From NCBI GenBank assembly GCA_024707305.1, contig JANPZZ010000018.1, forward strand, positions 307,559 through 371,558: a DNA stretch of 64,000 bases, read 5' to 3'. Below the pieces are notes generated by a model. The model saw only the letters and a program-made list of their open reading frames with translations, searched no databases and was not told the DNA's origin. Both the position numbers and the translations under genes were made by a program. This document shows, piece after piece, positions 1-9,651 of this stretch. The DNA is from Chitinophagaceae bacterium (GTDB taxonomy: Bacteria > Bacteroidota > Bacteroidia > Chitinophagales > Chitinophagaceae). Position 1 is the first letter of the stretch; each line of letters opens with the position of its first letter.

Positions 1-617
1 ACAATACCGCCTGCTTCTCCACATGCACCCAGGTTTTTACCGGGATAAAAACTAAAACATCCCATTTCACCAAAGCCACCTACGGATTTTCCTTTATATC
101 GTGCGCCTTGTGCCTGCGCAGCATCTTCGAGCAGGAATAATGAATGCTTATCACAAACTGCTTTCAGTGCATCAATATCAAAAGGCTGACCATAAAGGTG
201 AACGCCTACAATTGCCTTTGTATTTTTTGTGATGGCGGCTTCTGCTTTTGCGGGATCAATCTCCCAGGTATCGGCGAGGCAGTCTACAAATACTGGAGTA
301 GCGCCTGTATAGGATACAGCCCAGGCTGTAGCAATAAACGTATTCGCAGGTACAATCACTTCATCACCTGCTTTAATACCGAGTGCCAGCATGGCCAGGT
401 GGAGAGCACTTGTACCATTGTTTACACCAACAGCGTGTGCAGTTTCCGTAAATACAGCGAAATCTTTTTCAAAGCTTTCAACGAAAGGGCCGCCCGAAAA
501 AGCGGTATTATCGTACACTTGTTCAAACGCGGCAAAAACTTCCGCTTTAATCTGTTGCTGCTGTCCTTTAAGATCCAGGCAGTTTATCTTCTTTGGATAG
601 GCTAATGTTTCAGGCAT
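1..617 (-). CDS. DegT/DnrJ/EryC1/StrS-family sugar aminotransferase (3' part outside the window)
   Basis: PLP-dependent aminotransferase that would install an amino group on a keto-sugar nucleotide (WbpE/WlbC type). About 205 residues are visible. The N-terminus has a VGVNNGTSAL cofactor-phosphate motif near residue 65, the EDAAQA aspartate that pairs with the PLP nitrogen near residue 165, and the Schiff-base lysine in SFYPGKNLG (Lys194). The ATG at 615-617 overlaps the stop codon of the upstream flavin-reductase-like gene by 8 nt, which indicates translational coupling. It sits in one operon with a Gfo/Idh dehydrogenase and a hexapeptide acetyltransferase, the set used to make 2,3-diacetamido or 3-acetamido sugars. 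The family is certain; the exact sugar is inferred. Confidence 0.9.
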   Translation of the reverse strand, partial: MPETLAYPKKINCLDLKGQQQQIKAEVFAAFEQVYDNTAFSGGPFVESFEKDFAVFTETAHAVGVNNGTSALHLAMLALGIKAGDEVIVPANTFIATAWAVSYTGATPVFVDCLADTWEIDPAKAEAAITKNTKAIVGVHLYGQPFDIDALKAVCDKHSLFLLEDAAQAQGARYKGKSVGGFGEMGCFSFYPGKNLGACGEAGGI

Positions 618-1387
618 GCTGTTCGGTTTTAACTTTAATTACATCAGGGTATGAATACCATTTAAGGTGGTTGTCTTTTGTAACATCATCGCGTACAATC
701 ACTGACTCCACTTCACCCAGCATCAGAAAGTGTGTGCCCAGGCGAACGATCTTCACAATATTGCAGCGATAGCTGAGGGGCATGGCGGTGAGCAATGGCC
801 CATGATCGTCGGCAATAAACTCAAGACCCGCATTATGAATTTTATGGGGATCGCTTACGATGGAGATATTACCTGCGTATTTGATTGAATTCACCATGTC
901 GTTATTCGCATAGGGAACTCCGCAAACAAATTTTTTCTGTGCCAGCAAACTTTTCAGCGAAGCACGCACCGCATAACGTGTATTGATTTTTGCATATGAA
1001 ACACAAATCGCAAAACACAGCGGGTGACGAATCAGTACTGAAGTGGAACCGCAGGGCATCAGGTTGGGAACGCCATCTTCACCCCATGTGGTAACCATGC
1101 CGAGTGAGGAAGGGAAGAAACAGGGCCAGCGTGCCTTGTCATCGTCTACTTCCACCTGGTCTTCAGGAAGTGGTGGAAGGAATCGAACAAACATTCCATC
1201 TTCCACTTTATCGGCCTGGAAACCGACGGTATTACGTGCAGGGAAATAATAATCGGCTGCATATCCTTTTTGATATTTTACTTCCATATCAGGCTTTGGC
1301 GCCTCTGGCACTTTACCCTGGTAAGGTTTGGTTGGCGTCCAGGCAGGTAATGCTTTCCAGTTGATCTGCGTTTCACCACGTGCAATA
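610..1387 (-). CDS. Flavin-reductase-like domain protein, C-terminal half of a frameshifted gene
   Basis: Split-barrel FMN-binding domain of the DIM6/NTAB flavin reductase type (motif ARWPCFFPSSLGMVTT, then GSTSVLIRHP). The frame stays open upstream of the first ATG to about 1387 and runs directly on from the preceding ORF: removing one G from the run at 1391-1394 joins ...YYLEIEAIQLR to EDIARGETQINW. I therefore read 610-2014 as one gene of about 446 residues with two homologous domains. No sugar-modifying role is known to me for such a tandem protein. If not fused, it would be a separate gene with a GTG start at 1311. Confidence 0.75.
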
Positions 1388-2014
1388 TCTTCCCCTCAAT
1401 TGAATGGCTTCAATTTCGAGATAATAAATACGGTGACTGCCATAATCGGTGAAAGGCTCATCGAAGATGCGCTCGCCTTCAAAATCTTTTCCGGGTTTTA
1501 CCAGGCGTGCTTCATACACCATATACGCATCGGTAAACACAGGGCTGTCGTTCGACTGTGCCTTGCGTGTGGGAAGTCCGGTAAAAGAAATACGCTGATC
1601 AATCTCGTTGTCTTCTATGGAAGTAATCGCTTCCATGCAACGATCGATATGCGCACCTGGTTCGAAGTATTGTATCGCAACTGAGCCGCCTTCTTCCAGT
1701 ATCTTCATAAATTCTTCGCGTACATAATGGCGCGATGAAAGGGGTTTGGTGCAAAAACTCAGTGCAACGATATAAGGAAAACGGTTAACGATGGTAGCGC
1801 CTACCACTTTTTCAAGTGCAGTACGTTTACCATCCGTTGTGGTTACAAAACAAATTGCTGAAGGAAAAAATCCTGGCCAGCGACTATCCTGTGCCAGTTT
1901 TTCTTCATTCTCCGGCATGGGATGCTCCAGGAACCCGGGATGTTTACTCTCTTTCCACTCACCCGATCCCTCGAGCTCGGCATGTGGCCATGTATATAGA
2001 TATTTGCTCAGCAT
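1373..2014 (-). CDS. Flavin-reductase-like domain protein, N-terminal half of the same frameshifted gene
   Basis: This half begins MLSKYLYTW and contains DSRWPGFFPSAICFVTT followed by GATIVNRFPYIVALSFC. The segment aligns by eye with ARWPCFFPSSLGMVTT...GSTSVLIRHPLCFAICV in the C-terminal half, which shows an internal duplication. It lies 12 nt downstream of the acetyltransferase gene on the same strand, so it belongs to the nucleotide-sugar operon. The frame is lost in a G run near 1392, giving a short false C-terminus. It may act as a flavin-dependent oxidoreductase on a sugar nucleotide or a related substrate; that is a guess from context. Confidence 0.75.
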   Translation of the reverse strand: MLSKYLYTWPHAELEGSGEWKESKHPGFLEHPMPENEEKLAQDSRWPGFFPSAICFVTTTDGKRTALEKVVGATIVNRFPYIVALSFCTKPLSSRHYVREEFMKILEEGGSVAIQYFEPGAHIDRCMEAITSIEDNEIDQRISFTGLPTRKAQSNDSPVFTDAYMVYEARLVKPGKDFEGERIFDEPFTDYGSHRIYYLEIEAIQLRGRYCTW

Positions 2015-2026
2015 AAGTTCAAAAAA

Positions 2027-2512
2027 TTATTTATTTAAAATTCGCGCCGGGTTGCCTACTACAAGTGCACCGGCAGGTACGTCTTTGGTTACGACAGCGC
2101 CCGCACCCACCATTGCACCTTCGCCAATGGTAATGCCACACAAGATGGTCGCATTGCTTCCAATGGAAGCACCTTTCTTAATATAGGTTTCAATCACCTT
2201 CCAGTCCGCATCCGTCTGTAATGAGCCATCAGGGTTTGTGGCGCGGGGAAAAAGATCGTTGGTAAACATCACACCGTGACCAACAAATACATTATCCTCA
2301 ATATGCACACCTTCACAAATAAAAGTATGGCTTGAAATTTTGCAGCGTTTGCCAATGGTAGATCCTTTCTGGATTTCTACAAATGCACCCACTTTCGAAT
2401 CATCGCCAATGCTGCAACCATACGCATTTACAAAATTGAAAATCTTTACATTTTCACCTACCTGTACATTGTTCAGGCTTTGTTTGTCGTTGTTTATTGT
2501 AATTGAGTTCAT
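2027..2512 (-). CDS. Left-handed beta-helix N-acetyltransferase, WlbB/WbpD-like
   Basis: A 161-residue hexapeptide-repeat (LbetaH) acyltransferase. The repeats run from about residue 18 to 155 (IGDDSKVGAFV, IGKRCKISSH, IEDNVFVGHG, IGSNATILCG). The VFVGHGVMFTND...PRATNPDG loop is typical of WlbB/WbpD and QdtC/FdtC enzymes, which acetylate a 3-amino group on a nucleotide sugar using acetyl-CoA. The C-terminus VVGNPARIL is the usual family end. Its place between a Gfo/Idh dehydrogenase and a DegT aminotransferase matches the WlbA-WlbB-WlbC pathway. Substrate (UDP-glucuronate-derived or dTDP-sugar) cannot be decided from sequence. Confidence 0.88.
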   Translation of the reverse strand: MNSITINNDKQSLNNVQVGENVKIFNFVNAYGCSIGDDSKVGAFVEIQKGSTIGKRCKISSHTFICEGVHIEDNVFVGHGVMFTNDLFPRATNPDGSLQTDADWKVIETYIKKGASIGSNATILCGITIGEGAMVGAGAVVTKDVPAGALVVGNPARILNK

Positions 2513-2518
2513 GATTTA

Positions 2519-3534
2519 TCAGATTTTCACTTCTTTACCATTTTGTTTAATAGAAAGCTGTGACGCTTCCAACACTTTCACCACCTGCATTCCCAGGTGC
2601 GGATTAGAAACAGGCTCCCGCTTTTGTAGAATGCTCTGGATGAAATCTGCAGCCATTGCTGACAACGGTTCAGCAGCAGCCAGCTTTGGCATAAACACAT
2701 CACCGGTACGATAGTCAACCATGATGTTTGTTTTATCTTCTTCGCTGGTGCGATGCTGATAACCGGTATCGTACAAACGCACTTTATCTGTTGGCTCCAG
2801 ATCATTGTACACCACCATCTTTTTTATCACCACCAATCAGTGTATGACGCAGTTTCACAGGTGAAGTCCATGAGCAATTGAAATGTGCAATAAAGTCCGA
2901 CTGATAATTCAACGTCATATATGCAATATTCTCAATGCCATTATGTGTATGTGAAATTCCGGTTGCATTAATGCTTACCGGCAATTCGGGGAACAGATAA
3001 GTTAAGATTGAAATATCATGCGGTGCAAGATCCCACAATACGTTTACATCGGGTTGGAATAAACCGAGGTTGATTCGAATAGAATCAAAATAGCAGGGCG
3101 TACCGAGTACATTCTCATCCAACATTTGTTTGATACGTTGAACAGCCCCTGTATAAAGGAAAGTATGATCCACCATGAGGGTGAGACCTTTTTGTTCTGC
3201 CAGGTTAATCAGTTCTTCCGCTTCGGCAACAGAAGCAGTCATGGGCTTTTCAATCAGCACATGTTTTCCATTCAACAGCGCTTTTTTAGCAAGTTCGTAG
3301 TGGGTAAACACTTTAGTGGCTATCACCACTGCATCTATTTCCGGATCGTTGATAATATCATCTGCAGATTTTACACCAGCAACCGTAGGAAAGGAACGGT
3401 GTAAAAAGAGTGATACGTTCGTCGCGCGAATCGGCAACTTTGCGCAGTTCACAACCCGGAATAGGAAAGAAGTTTCTGACGATGTTTACGCCCCAGTATC
3501 CGTAACCTATTACACCAAGCTTAACATTTTCCAT
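2519..3534 (-). CDS. Gfo/Idh/MocA-family sugar dehydrogenase, WlbA-like (two frameshifts)
   Basis: NAD-dependent sugar-nucleotide 3-dehydrogenase candidate that opens the operon. The true start is the ATG at 3532-3534, giving a Rossmann GVIGYGYWG at residues 7-15. An extra base in the T run near 3400 moves the frame to the ORF at 2802-3452, which carries the EKPMTASVAEAEEL signature and the WDLAPHDISIL active-site region. A second slip in the run near 2820 (GGDKK joined to MVVYNDLEP) moves it to the ORF at 2519-2836. Repaired length is about 338 residues, normal for WlbA/WbpB. The broken frame looks technical, because the flanking operon genes keep conserved motifs. Confidence 0.85.
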
Positions 3535-3947
3535 TTGTAATCAAAATTTTTTACTTCTAAATTAAATATGCGTTTCCTGTTCAGGCAGCAGCATTCTGCC
3601 ACAACCTGACCAAAAGGTACTCATGAGGAAATGGTAAAAAATAGGGATGACTTTTTCTCGCTCGCGGCGCAATAGTAAATCATGGGTGCCCGAATTTGTC
3701 ATTCAAAGGAATGGAAATTAAAAAGACTCAAGAATGTTCTAACGAGCTAATAATCAGGAGTTGCGAACCATTTTCTCTCGCAATCGGTCAAAAGTATAAA
3801 AAATTATTTTCCCGTCATAGCATTTTGAAATTTTCGCTTCAAAAAAAATATTCTCCCCCTGTAATCATTGCCATTCGCAGTAATAACTATTAAAATCCAT
3901 TCAGGGATTATATATTTACTGCTGTATTCACAACTAACCGTTTTGCC
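3535..3947. other. Divergent intergenic region between the sugar operon and the GT-C gene
   Basis: This 413-nt, AT-rich stretch must hold the promoters for both the minus-strand sugar operon and the plus-strand membrane protein. I found no clean TTTG-N20-TAnnTTTG pair, no repeat array and no convincing gene. The 65-codon frame at 3696-3893 has no recognisable motif. Confidence 0.5.
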
Positions 3948-5754
3948 ATGCAAGAGCACCACCCCGTGAGATATGGATTCCTGGCACGTATGTCTAACGC
4001 TGCATTCTATGGGATTATTTTTCTATATACGCTGCTTCTTACCTTTCAGGGACTTGATTTAAGCGATGAAGGCCTGAATGCTGTATTTTATCAGAATATA
4101 TACACCCACCCCGAATCGGTTCAGTATTCCTTTGTATTCTGGTTTAATGGCATCATTGGTGGCCTATTCGATCAGCTGTTTCCATCACCCGGATTATGGG
4201 GGCTCCGTTTTCTCGGGTGTATTTCCATCCTCCTCTCTGTATTTCTGACGCATCGATTACTGGAGAAATACCTGCGAAAAGATTTATTGCGTATCGGCAT
4301 TTTGTTTGCCATGCTTGTTATTGCCAACAACATCCGCATTTTTCACTACAATTATCAATGTGTTGTATTATTCCTGTTGGCGGCAACATTTTTACACAAA
4401 AGGATTATGCGATGATAAAAAGAGCTGGTTGTTTGCCGCCGGTGCCTGCGTTGCGCTGGAAACGCTCACACGAATTCCCAGCCTGGTGAATGTAGGATTG
4501 GTGCTCGCCATTTTCTTTTATGGCTATTTGAACAACAGTTCAACACGCAAACAATTAGTAGGCGCGTTTGCATTTATGGCAGGTTTTGGAGTGTGCCTCG
4601 CAGCCATGCTGGCACTGATGTATTATCTCGGTCATCTAACCATTTTCCTGGATGCGATGAAAGAGGTAAAAGAAATGGGCGCGGGCGACGAGAACAGTCA
4701 CTACGGTCTTTCGAAACTCATAAAACAGTTTTTTGTACTATATGGCTCTGCCATGAAATATGGAATATTCTTCGCCATTCCGTTGCTGGGCGGCGCCATT
4801 ATCGTGAATTTTTTCCCACAGAGTTATGTTTACCGGAGAGCGATTGTAATTACCTGCACCTTGCTGTTATTTGCGGGATACACGATTGCCGTTATACTAC
4901 ACATATTTGATCATACACGCATCATGTTTGTGCTGGTGGATCTGGCGTTGGTGGGTTGCGGGTTGGTAATACTCACCAGCACCAACCGGATCATGCAGGT
5001 ACTGGCTTTTATGGGTGCTTATTTTGTACTCACTTATCCATTGGGAAGCTCCGACGGCATTTATACCGTGGGCATGTACACTTTGTGGATCGCACTACCT
5101 ATCGCATTTGATTTCTTCGGCAAACTGAAACATTTCCAAAATCATTCAAAGCTGGAATCAGCCGCAAAGGACCTGAACCTGCGCACATTTATTACCCAAC
5201 GCCAATTCCGTTTTATTGGCAACTGGTCGGCAGCGATCATTCTCTTTGCCCTGCTTTTCCAGGCTTATTATTATCCGTTCTTCGATCATCATCCAAGAAC
5301 GAAAATGACGCATGCTGTAAACAACAAATATGTAAAAGCAATTTATACCACGCAGGGTCGCGCACAGGCCGTAAATGAAGTATTAGCAGAAGGTTCAAAA
5401 TATATTCAACCCGGCGACGCGGTATTGATGTATCATACCATACCGCTGTTGCATTACATGACCGAAACGCAACCTTATCTCGCCAATTCCATGCCCTGGT
5501 TATATACAGGATCTGTTTTTGAAAAAGAATTAAATGAAACGCTTCAGAAAACCGGGCGTCTCCCGGTGATAGTACGACAGTTGATAAAAACCGTACATGA
5601 TGCCGCCAACTGGCCGGATCCGCCTGCGAAATTTGATGAGAGCTGGAGTGAGATCAACAAAGACCGCGACGAAGCACTTGATGCATTTATCCAAACACAC
5701 AATTACACGGAAGTGTGGAGGAATGGGGTGTTTGCGATTCTGGTGCCGCGATGA
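3948..5754 (+). CDS. Multi-pass membrane protein, GT-C glycosyltransferase-like (one frameshift)
   Basis: Read as one protein of about 600 residues from the ATG at 3948. The first frame (3948-4415) ends at a slip in the CACAAAAGG run near 4400; the second frame continues with DDKKSWLFAAGACVALE to 5754. It has roughly ten hydrophobic segments in the first two thirds and a soluble C-terminal domain. The acidic DLSDEG motif in the first external loop resembles the catalytic Asp/Glu of GT39/ArnT-type lipid-linked sugar transferases. It lies next to a nucleotide-sugar operon on the opposite strand, which fits a role in surface glycan assembly. The exact family is unproven. Confidence 0.65.
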
Positions 5755-5810
5755 TCGATGATCGATGGTGGATGGGAGATGGTGGATGGTAGATGGTCGA
5801 TGGTCGAAGG
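5751..5810 (+). repeat. 7-nt period degenerate tandem array (ATGNTCG family), plus orientation
   Basis: Consecutive 7-mers read ATGATCG, ATGATCG, ATGGTGG, ATGGGAG, ATGGTGG, ATGGTAG, ATGGTCG, ATGGTCG. The stop codon of the membrane protein (5752-5754) lies inside the first unit. The same heptamer family recurs in the opposite orientation at 9645-9995, so the RHS island is bracketed by inverted arrays. Confidence 0.85.
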
Positions 5811-5952
5811 AGTGTTTTGGAGTTGAGTCTATTTCGTTTTGCAGAGGTGGGGATCTTTACTTCTTTGATTGATCGTCGATTTGGTTGTGGTGGTTGTCTG
5901 AATCCAGAAGCCAGGGATATCGGAAGAAACCCTTCAAGAGCACCCGCACTTA

Positions 5953-6738
5953 TCATTTTTGCTTATCAAGATTTTGATACTTATGGCCACAGGTTACGAA
6001 AAGCGGGGATCCAACTGGGACTATCTCACGAGCTACTTTGACTTCAGTTTCGTCTTTATTAATAGTGATTCTCGGAGTAGTACCCAATCTTGTCAACGTA
6101 TAATTGCCCTTCGAAACTCTTTCTGAAAAATTTTGGTCGGTTATCCCTGCTCTTGCCTCTAATGCCCTAATATTTTCAGCCTTTCTTGCTTTTTCACGCA
6201 TTTTTATTAAATCGAACTCTATTGGGTCTCGACCATCAGGGTCTATGAACTTAACTGGATTATTAAGAGCGTATACATATGGGCTCCATGCATAAAACTT
6301 TTCTGCCAATGGATCTATCACATGCCACCTCCCAATCTGATTATCATACATCCTCGCTCCATAATCTAACCACTCCAACCCACTGCCATCTGCAAACTCC
6401 TGCTTCTGTTCTTCTTTGCCATTATACTTAAGCCTATTCTCCGGAGAGCCAAAAACCAAAGCTTTCGACGATATCCCCGCCATCGTCAACCCAAACGGAT
6501 AATAGCCCCGCCGTTGGCGGGGCAAGTTGCGTTTCTTCCAGGATTGGGCCGCGGATATGTGTCGCGGTAAGGTTGTCAAAGAACATCCCGAATCGCTTCG
6601 CTCTCGGGACAAGGTATCAATGTTAGGGGTCTCGTTGCTCAGGTAAATATACAAATACCCATTCTTGCTTGCTGTTAAATTTGTTTTTGTATGCGTCGTT
6701 AATGTGTTGTCAGCTCCAACCGGGTCAAATCCGCTAAT
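5953..6738 (-). CDS. Orphan RHS core tip with a short C-terminal domain (5'-truncated)
   Basis: A displaced RHS end module with no proper start. Coding similarity to the RHS core at 8638-9651 begins at about 6738 (SGFDPVGAD), just after a TGA stop; the first ATG-like start (a TTG at 6654) is internal. It carries the conserved [38 protein letters not shown] and [21 protein letters not shown] motifs that end an RHS cage. These are followed by a roughly 90-residue unrelated tip starting [15 protein letters not shown]. Relative to its paralogue it contains two palindromic insertions near 6505-6529 and 6585-6614. The two together keep the frame, while the stretch between them is read out of frame. 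Probably a silent donor cassette. Confidence 0.8.
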   Translation of the reverse strand: MSGFDPVGADNTLTTHTKTNLTASKNGYLYIYLSNETPNIDTLSRERSDSGCSLTTLPRHISAAQSWKKRNLPRQRRGYYPFGLTMAGISSKALVFGSPENRLKYNGKEEQKQEFADGSGLEWLDYGARMYDNQIGRWHVIDPLAEKFYAWSPYVYALNNPVKFIDPDGRDPIEFDLIKMREKARKAENIRALEARAGITDQNFSERVSKGNYTLTRLGTTPRITINKDETEVKVAREIVPVGSPLFVTCGHKYQNLDKQK

Positions 6739-6948
6739 TGTTATTCACAAGCTAATTGAAGTGCCTAAAGAGTCAATGGCTAAATAAAGAAATCCACGCG
6801 TGGAAAAGTTTTGTTGCTGTATTTCGTCCGTAGCCACAGCAACGGACAGCGGGGGTATTGAATTAGTGCGATTACTTAAATTTAATCACAGGCGTCAGAT
6901 CAACTCTCAACTTCTACAAATAATTCTCCGTCATCTTACTGTTACCAA
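6739..6948. other. Intergenic remnant between the candidate immunity gene and the orphan RHS tip
   Basis: No intact gene. On the minus strand a short open stretch at roughly 6770-6870 reads like protein (…QQQNFSTRGFLYLAIDSLG…) and ends in a stop before the orphan tip. It could be a decayed piece of the toxin gene or RHS shell that once led into the orphan. A 10-bp palindrome CCACGCGTGG lies near 6796-6805. Confidence that the open stretch was once coding is low. Confidence 0.3.
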
Positions 6949-7896
6949 TTAATTTGATATATTATTATTCATCTTTCCTGAATAAATATAATACAATCTT
7001 ATTTCAAGCGTATCGTTTCTCCAAAATTCTTCAATCTTGGTTTTCCCAGTTTTTTCATCATACTCAGTGACCTCTTTAGAATTTTCCCTGTGGTCAGTCC
7101 TAGTAGCTTTAAGGAGCATCTTTGGGGAATACAAATATTCTTCTGACTCAACTATTTCTCCCTTCTTATTTGTTACTTCCTTTTTTGTCAGACGCAGTAA
7201 AAAATCATAGGCGTATGTTTCTTTATATACGACTTCATCGTTTTGAAAAAAAGTTTTATTTAAAAGAACACTGTCGTTGGCAAAAATGCTTCGGTATGAT
7301 TCAACCTCTCTATGGTCACTACCGTAAGCTTTATACTCAATAGTATTTGGAGCTAAGTACCTATAAATCCCTCTAAAAGTTGTATCGCCTTTGTGATTTG
7401 TCACTAATTCATTAATTAACTTTCCAGATTCATACAGCTTAAATTCACAAGACTCCAGGATCCGCTGATTTCCTTCATACTTATACTTTGAAAATTTAAT
7501 CAATTTATTATCGTGGTAGGCATACTCTTGTGCTGTATTTTTTTTACCGTTGATATACGTTTCAATTTTACTAATTTTTCCAATTGAATTATATGTGTAA
7601 GAAGTTTGTTCGATATTCTTTTCACGATCCTCAACTGTTACTTGTTTTAAATTGCTTTCTTCATACACATATTTTGTTCGAAAATTAACGGATGAGCCGT
7701 CGCCAAAGTATTCAACTTCAAAAATTGGCTTTTGTTGAAGATCAAATCGAGTCTCTTGCAACAATATGCTATCAATTTTTACCTCTTTGTTGTATACAAC
7801 TTTATAAACGAGACACATTTCATCTACCTGCGGTATGGAATCTGTAAAAAGAATTCCTATAGCTAGAACTGTAGATATTGATAATATTTTTTTCAT
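6949..7896 (-). CDS. Exported YD-repeat-like protein, candidate immunity protein of the RHS tip
   Basis: A 315-residue protein with a hydrophobic N-terminal segment (MKKILSISTVLAIGILF), so probably exported. The rest has loosely repeated Y-x-Y/G-K-hydrophobic units (YTYNSIGKISKIETY, YAYHDNKLIKFSKY, YRYLAPNTIEYKAY) like YwqK/RHS YD beta-hairpin repeats. The ATG lies 8 nt downstream of the stop of the RHS toxin tip on the same strand, the classical position of an immunity gene. No known immunity family is recognised. Alternatively it is just a secreted YD-repeat protein. Confidence 0.55.
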   Translation of the reverse strand: MKKILSISTVLAIGILFTDSIPQVDEMCLVYKVVYNKEVKIDSILLQETRFDLQQKPIFEVEYFGDGSSVNFRTKYVYEESNLKQVTVEDREKNIEQTSYTYNSIGKISKIETYINGKKNTAQEYAYHDNKLIKFSKYKYEGNQRILESCEFKLYESGKLINELVTNHKGDTTFRGIYRYLAPNTIEYKAYGSDHREVESYRSIFANDSVLLNKTFFQNDEVVYKETYAYDFLLRLTKKEVTNKKGEIVESEEYLYSPKMLLKATRTDHRENSKEVTEYDEKTGKTKIEEFWRNDTLEIRLYYIYSGKMNNNISN

Positions 7897-7904
7897 TGAT
7901 ACGC

Positions 7905-8771
7905 CTATTTTTTTACTACTTCTACCGGAGGAGTACTAGTAGCATTCAGCCTTAGATTTCCTGTATTCAATTTATCGTCAATTAGATTTGCCATTGATAC
8001 ATTTCCGGCTTTATCAACACTAAATTTACGCCATCCACCTACCAATTGTGCAGGCCTTGTCAAACCGGACTTTGCCGAAAGGACTGCATATCCTGTGGGT
8101 TTTTTATTAGAGTCAATTTGAAAAGCCATACCGGATGGGTCTTGATTAAGAAAAATGTTCACTTTACTTTCGGTAGTAATAAGCATTTCTTTGCCAAAGT
8201 TTTCACCAGATTCGCCAAAACCGGAATTACATCCTGTAATGACTAAATTACCTCCATCTTTAATTTTACCCGCCGCTTCTTTGAAAGCATCTATAGCATC
8301 TACCCTCCAAGATTCAAGTTTGCCCTTTTGATCAGCATCATTGTACATTTCAAGGCTTTTGACGCCAATTGCTGATTCACCTCCTGCTATTTCGACTCTA
8401 CCGGGCGTACCATGTGCACTTATAACAAGGTTACCGATTTTTCCGTCACCAACATACGCGCTGAGTTTGTCGCGAGCTTGTGTAATATCATTTGCTACAA
8501 TCATATGCCAATTCCCATAGTTTACACCATCGGATTTGTTGACCTTATCCATATCCTTCCCCGGCATAAAAATAATAACATTTGGTTTAATTGGGTCATC
8601 AGGGCCTTCGCCGTTCTTATCTTCAAATCTTACAGGATTATCTGCTCCATATAAATATGGAGACCAAAAATGATACTTTTTCAACCTGTGGATCGAAGGT
8701 TTGAAATCTACCCACTTGATTATCATACATCCTCGCTCCAAAGTCCAGCCATTCCAGCCCACTGCCATCAC
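7905..8771 (-). CDS. RHS C-terminal tip with clan-CD (DUF4347/caspase-like) protease-like domain
   Basis: This frame continues the RHS core after a slip at about 8680: [10 protein letters not shown] joins [28 protein letters not shown], the usual RHS core end. After it comes a separate domain of about 225 residues. [11 protein letters not shown] (His120 of this frame) and [15 protein letters not shown] (Cys181) each follow a hydrophobic strand. That is the His-Gly and Gly-Cys arrangement of caspase-like clan CD folds and DUF4347. This makes it a candidate protease toxin released from an RHS shell. The domain assignment is by motif pattern only; the first 30 residues of this frame are out-of-frame noise. 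Confidence 0.7.
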   Translation of the reverse strand: MMAVGWNGWTLERGCMIIKWVDFKPSIHRLKKYHFWSPYLYGADNPVRFEDKNGEGPDDPIKPNVIIFMPGKDMDKVNKSDGVNYGNWHMIVANDITQARDKLSAYVGDGKIGNLVISAHGTPGRVEIAGGESAIGVKSLEMYNDADQKGKLESWRVDAIDAFKEAAGKIKDGGNLVITGCNSGFGESGENFGKEMLITTESKVNIFLNQDPSGMAFQIDSNKKPTGYAVLSAKSGLTRPAQLVGGWRKFSVDKAGNVSMANLIDDKLNTGNLRLNATSTPPVEVVKK

Positions 8772-9651
8772 TAAATTCCGCTCTTTGCTCTTCCTTCCCG
8801 TTGTACTTATATTTATTCTCAGGCCCTCCGAACGCTAACGCCTTCGACGATATCCCCGCCATCGTCAAACCGAACGGATAATAATGCGTTTCTTCTAAAA
8901 TTGGCCCCCGTATATGTGTCACGGTAAGGTTGTCAAAGAACACATCAATGTTTGGCGTCTCGTTGCTCAGGTAAATATACAAATACCCGTTCTTGCTTGC
9001 TGTTAAATTAGTTTTTGTATGCGTCGTTAATGTGTTGTCAGCTCCAACAGGGTCAAATCCGCTGCTGGCGCTCACGTAGTTGAACTGCTCGTCGAAGAGT
9101 ATCCAGTTCAGGTAGGCTTTGGGTTTGGCGTTATCGTAGCTGCGGTTGTCCAGGAAATTCTGTACCGCGGGATCCAGCGTACTTCCGGTTTCAAGCTGGT
9201 TCAATGTGGCTCCTCCATGCGCAGTTGAAATGCCTGCAACAGATGGCTCTAATACATTTAATATGCTTTGGAGCGGATTAATCGCAGTTCCCGGCGTTAC
9301 TCCATTCTTTTTATACCAGCTCTTTACAAAAAGATTGAACTTGTCACCAGCCATCACTTTCAATACCATGTTGGTTCCAATCTTTGGACCGTTGCCATTG
9401 AGCTTTTGAATAAAATCATTCGGGCTGCTGTGCGTGTCGGTGGGATATCCAGAGACAGTCGATTTATTTACGCGGCCTGTATCAATACCTGCATAATAGT
9501 TTCTTTCGTTTGTCAATTCTGCCGTTTCCAGCGTGGCTGCCGGGTAAAAGGATGTGTCCTTCTGTGTTGTTAACAGCATCCTCACGTTGCCCAGGTGGTC
9601 TTTTAACATATAATCATAATCCAACCGCGACCCTCCTGTTTTAATCGACAT
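8638..9651 (-). CDS. RHS repeat-associated core domain protein, N-terminally truncated
   Basis: This frame starts inside an RHS shell at [21 protein letters not shown], a motif normally more than a thousand residues into such proteins, so the upstream shell is missing. The apparent ATG and first codons (MSIK) come from the flanking heptamer repeat array. The core motifs [26 protein letters not shown] and [17 protein letters not shown] follow in order. The frame breaks near 8680 and continues into the toxin-like tip (7905-8771). Full RHS proteins form a cocoon that encloses the C-terminal toxin; this copy may be non-functional or a recombination product. Confidence 0.85.
   Translation of the reverse strand: MSIKTGGSRLDYDYMLKDHLGNVRMLLTTQKDTSFYPAATLETAELTNERNYYAGIDTGRVNKSTVSGYPTDTHSSPNDFIQKLNGNGPKIGTNMVLKVMAGDKFNLFVKSWYKKNGVTPGTAINPLQSILNVLEPSVAGISTAHGGATLNQLETGSTLDPAVQNFLDNRSYDNAKPKAYLNWILFDEQFNYVSASSGFDPVGADNTLTTHTKTNLTASKNGYLYIYLSNETPNIDVFFDNLTVTHIRGPILEETHYYPFGLTMAGISSKALAFGGPENKYKYNGKEEQRAEFSDGSGLEWLDFGARMYDNQVGRFQTFDPQVEKVSFLVSIFIWSR

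Noticed and set aside
144..605. A 153-codon plus-strand frame at the left edge
   Set aside because: Antisense shadow of the DegT aminotransferase, which shows the PLP lysine and other motifs.
3696..3893. A 65-codon frame in the divergent spacer
   Set aside because: Low-complexity composition, no signal or motif, and no promoter placed for it.
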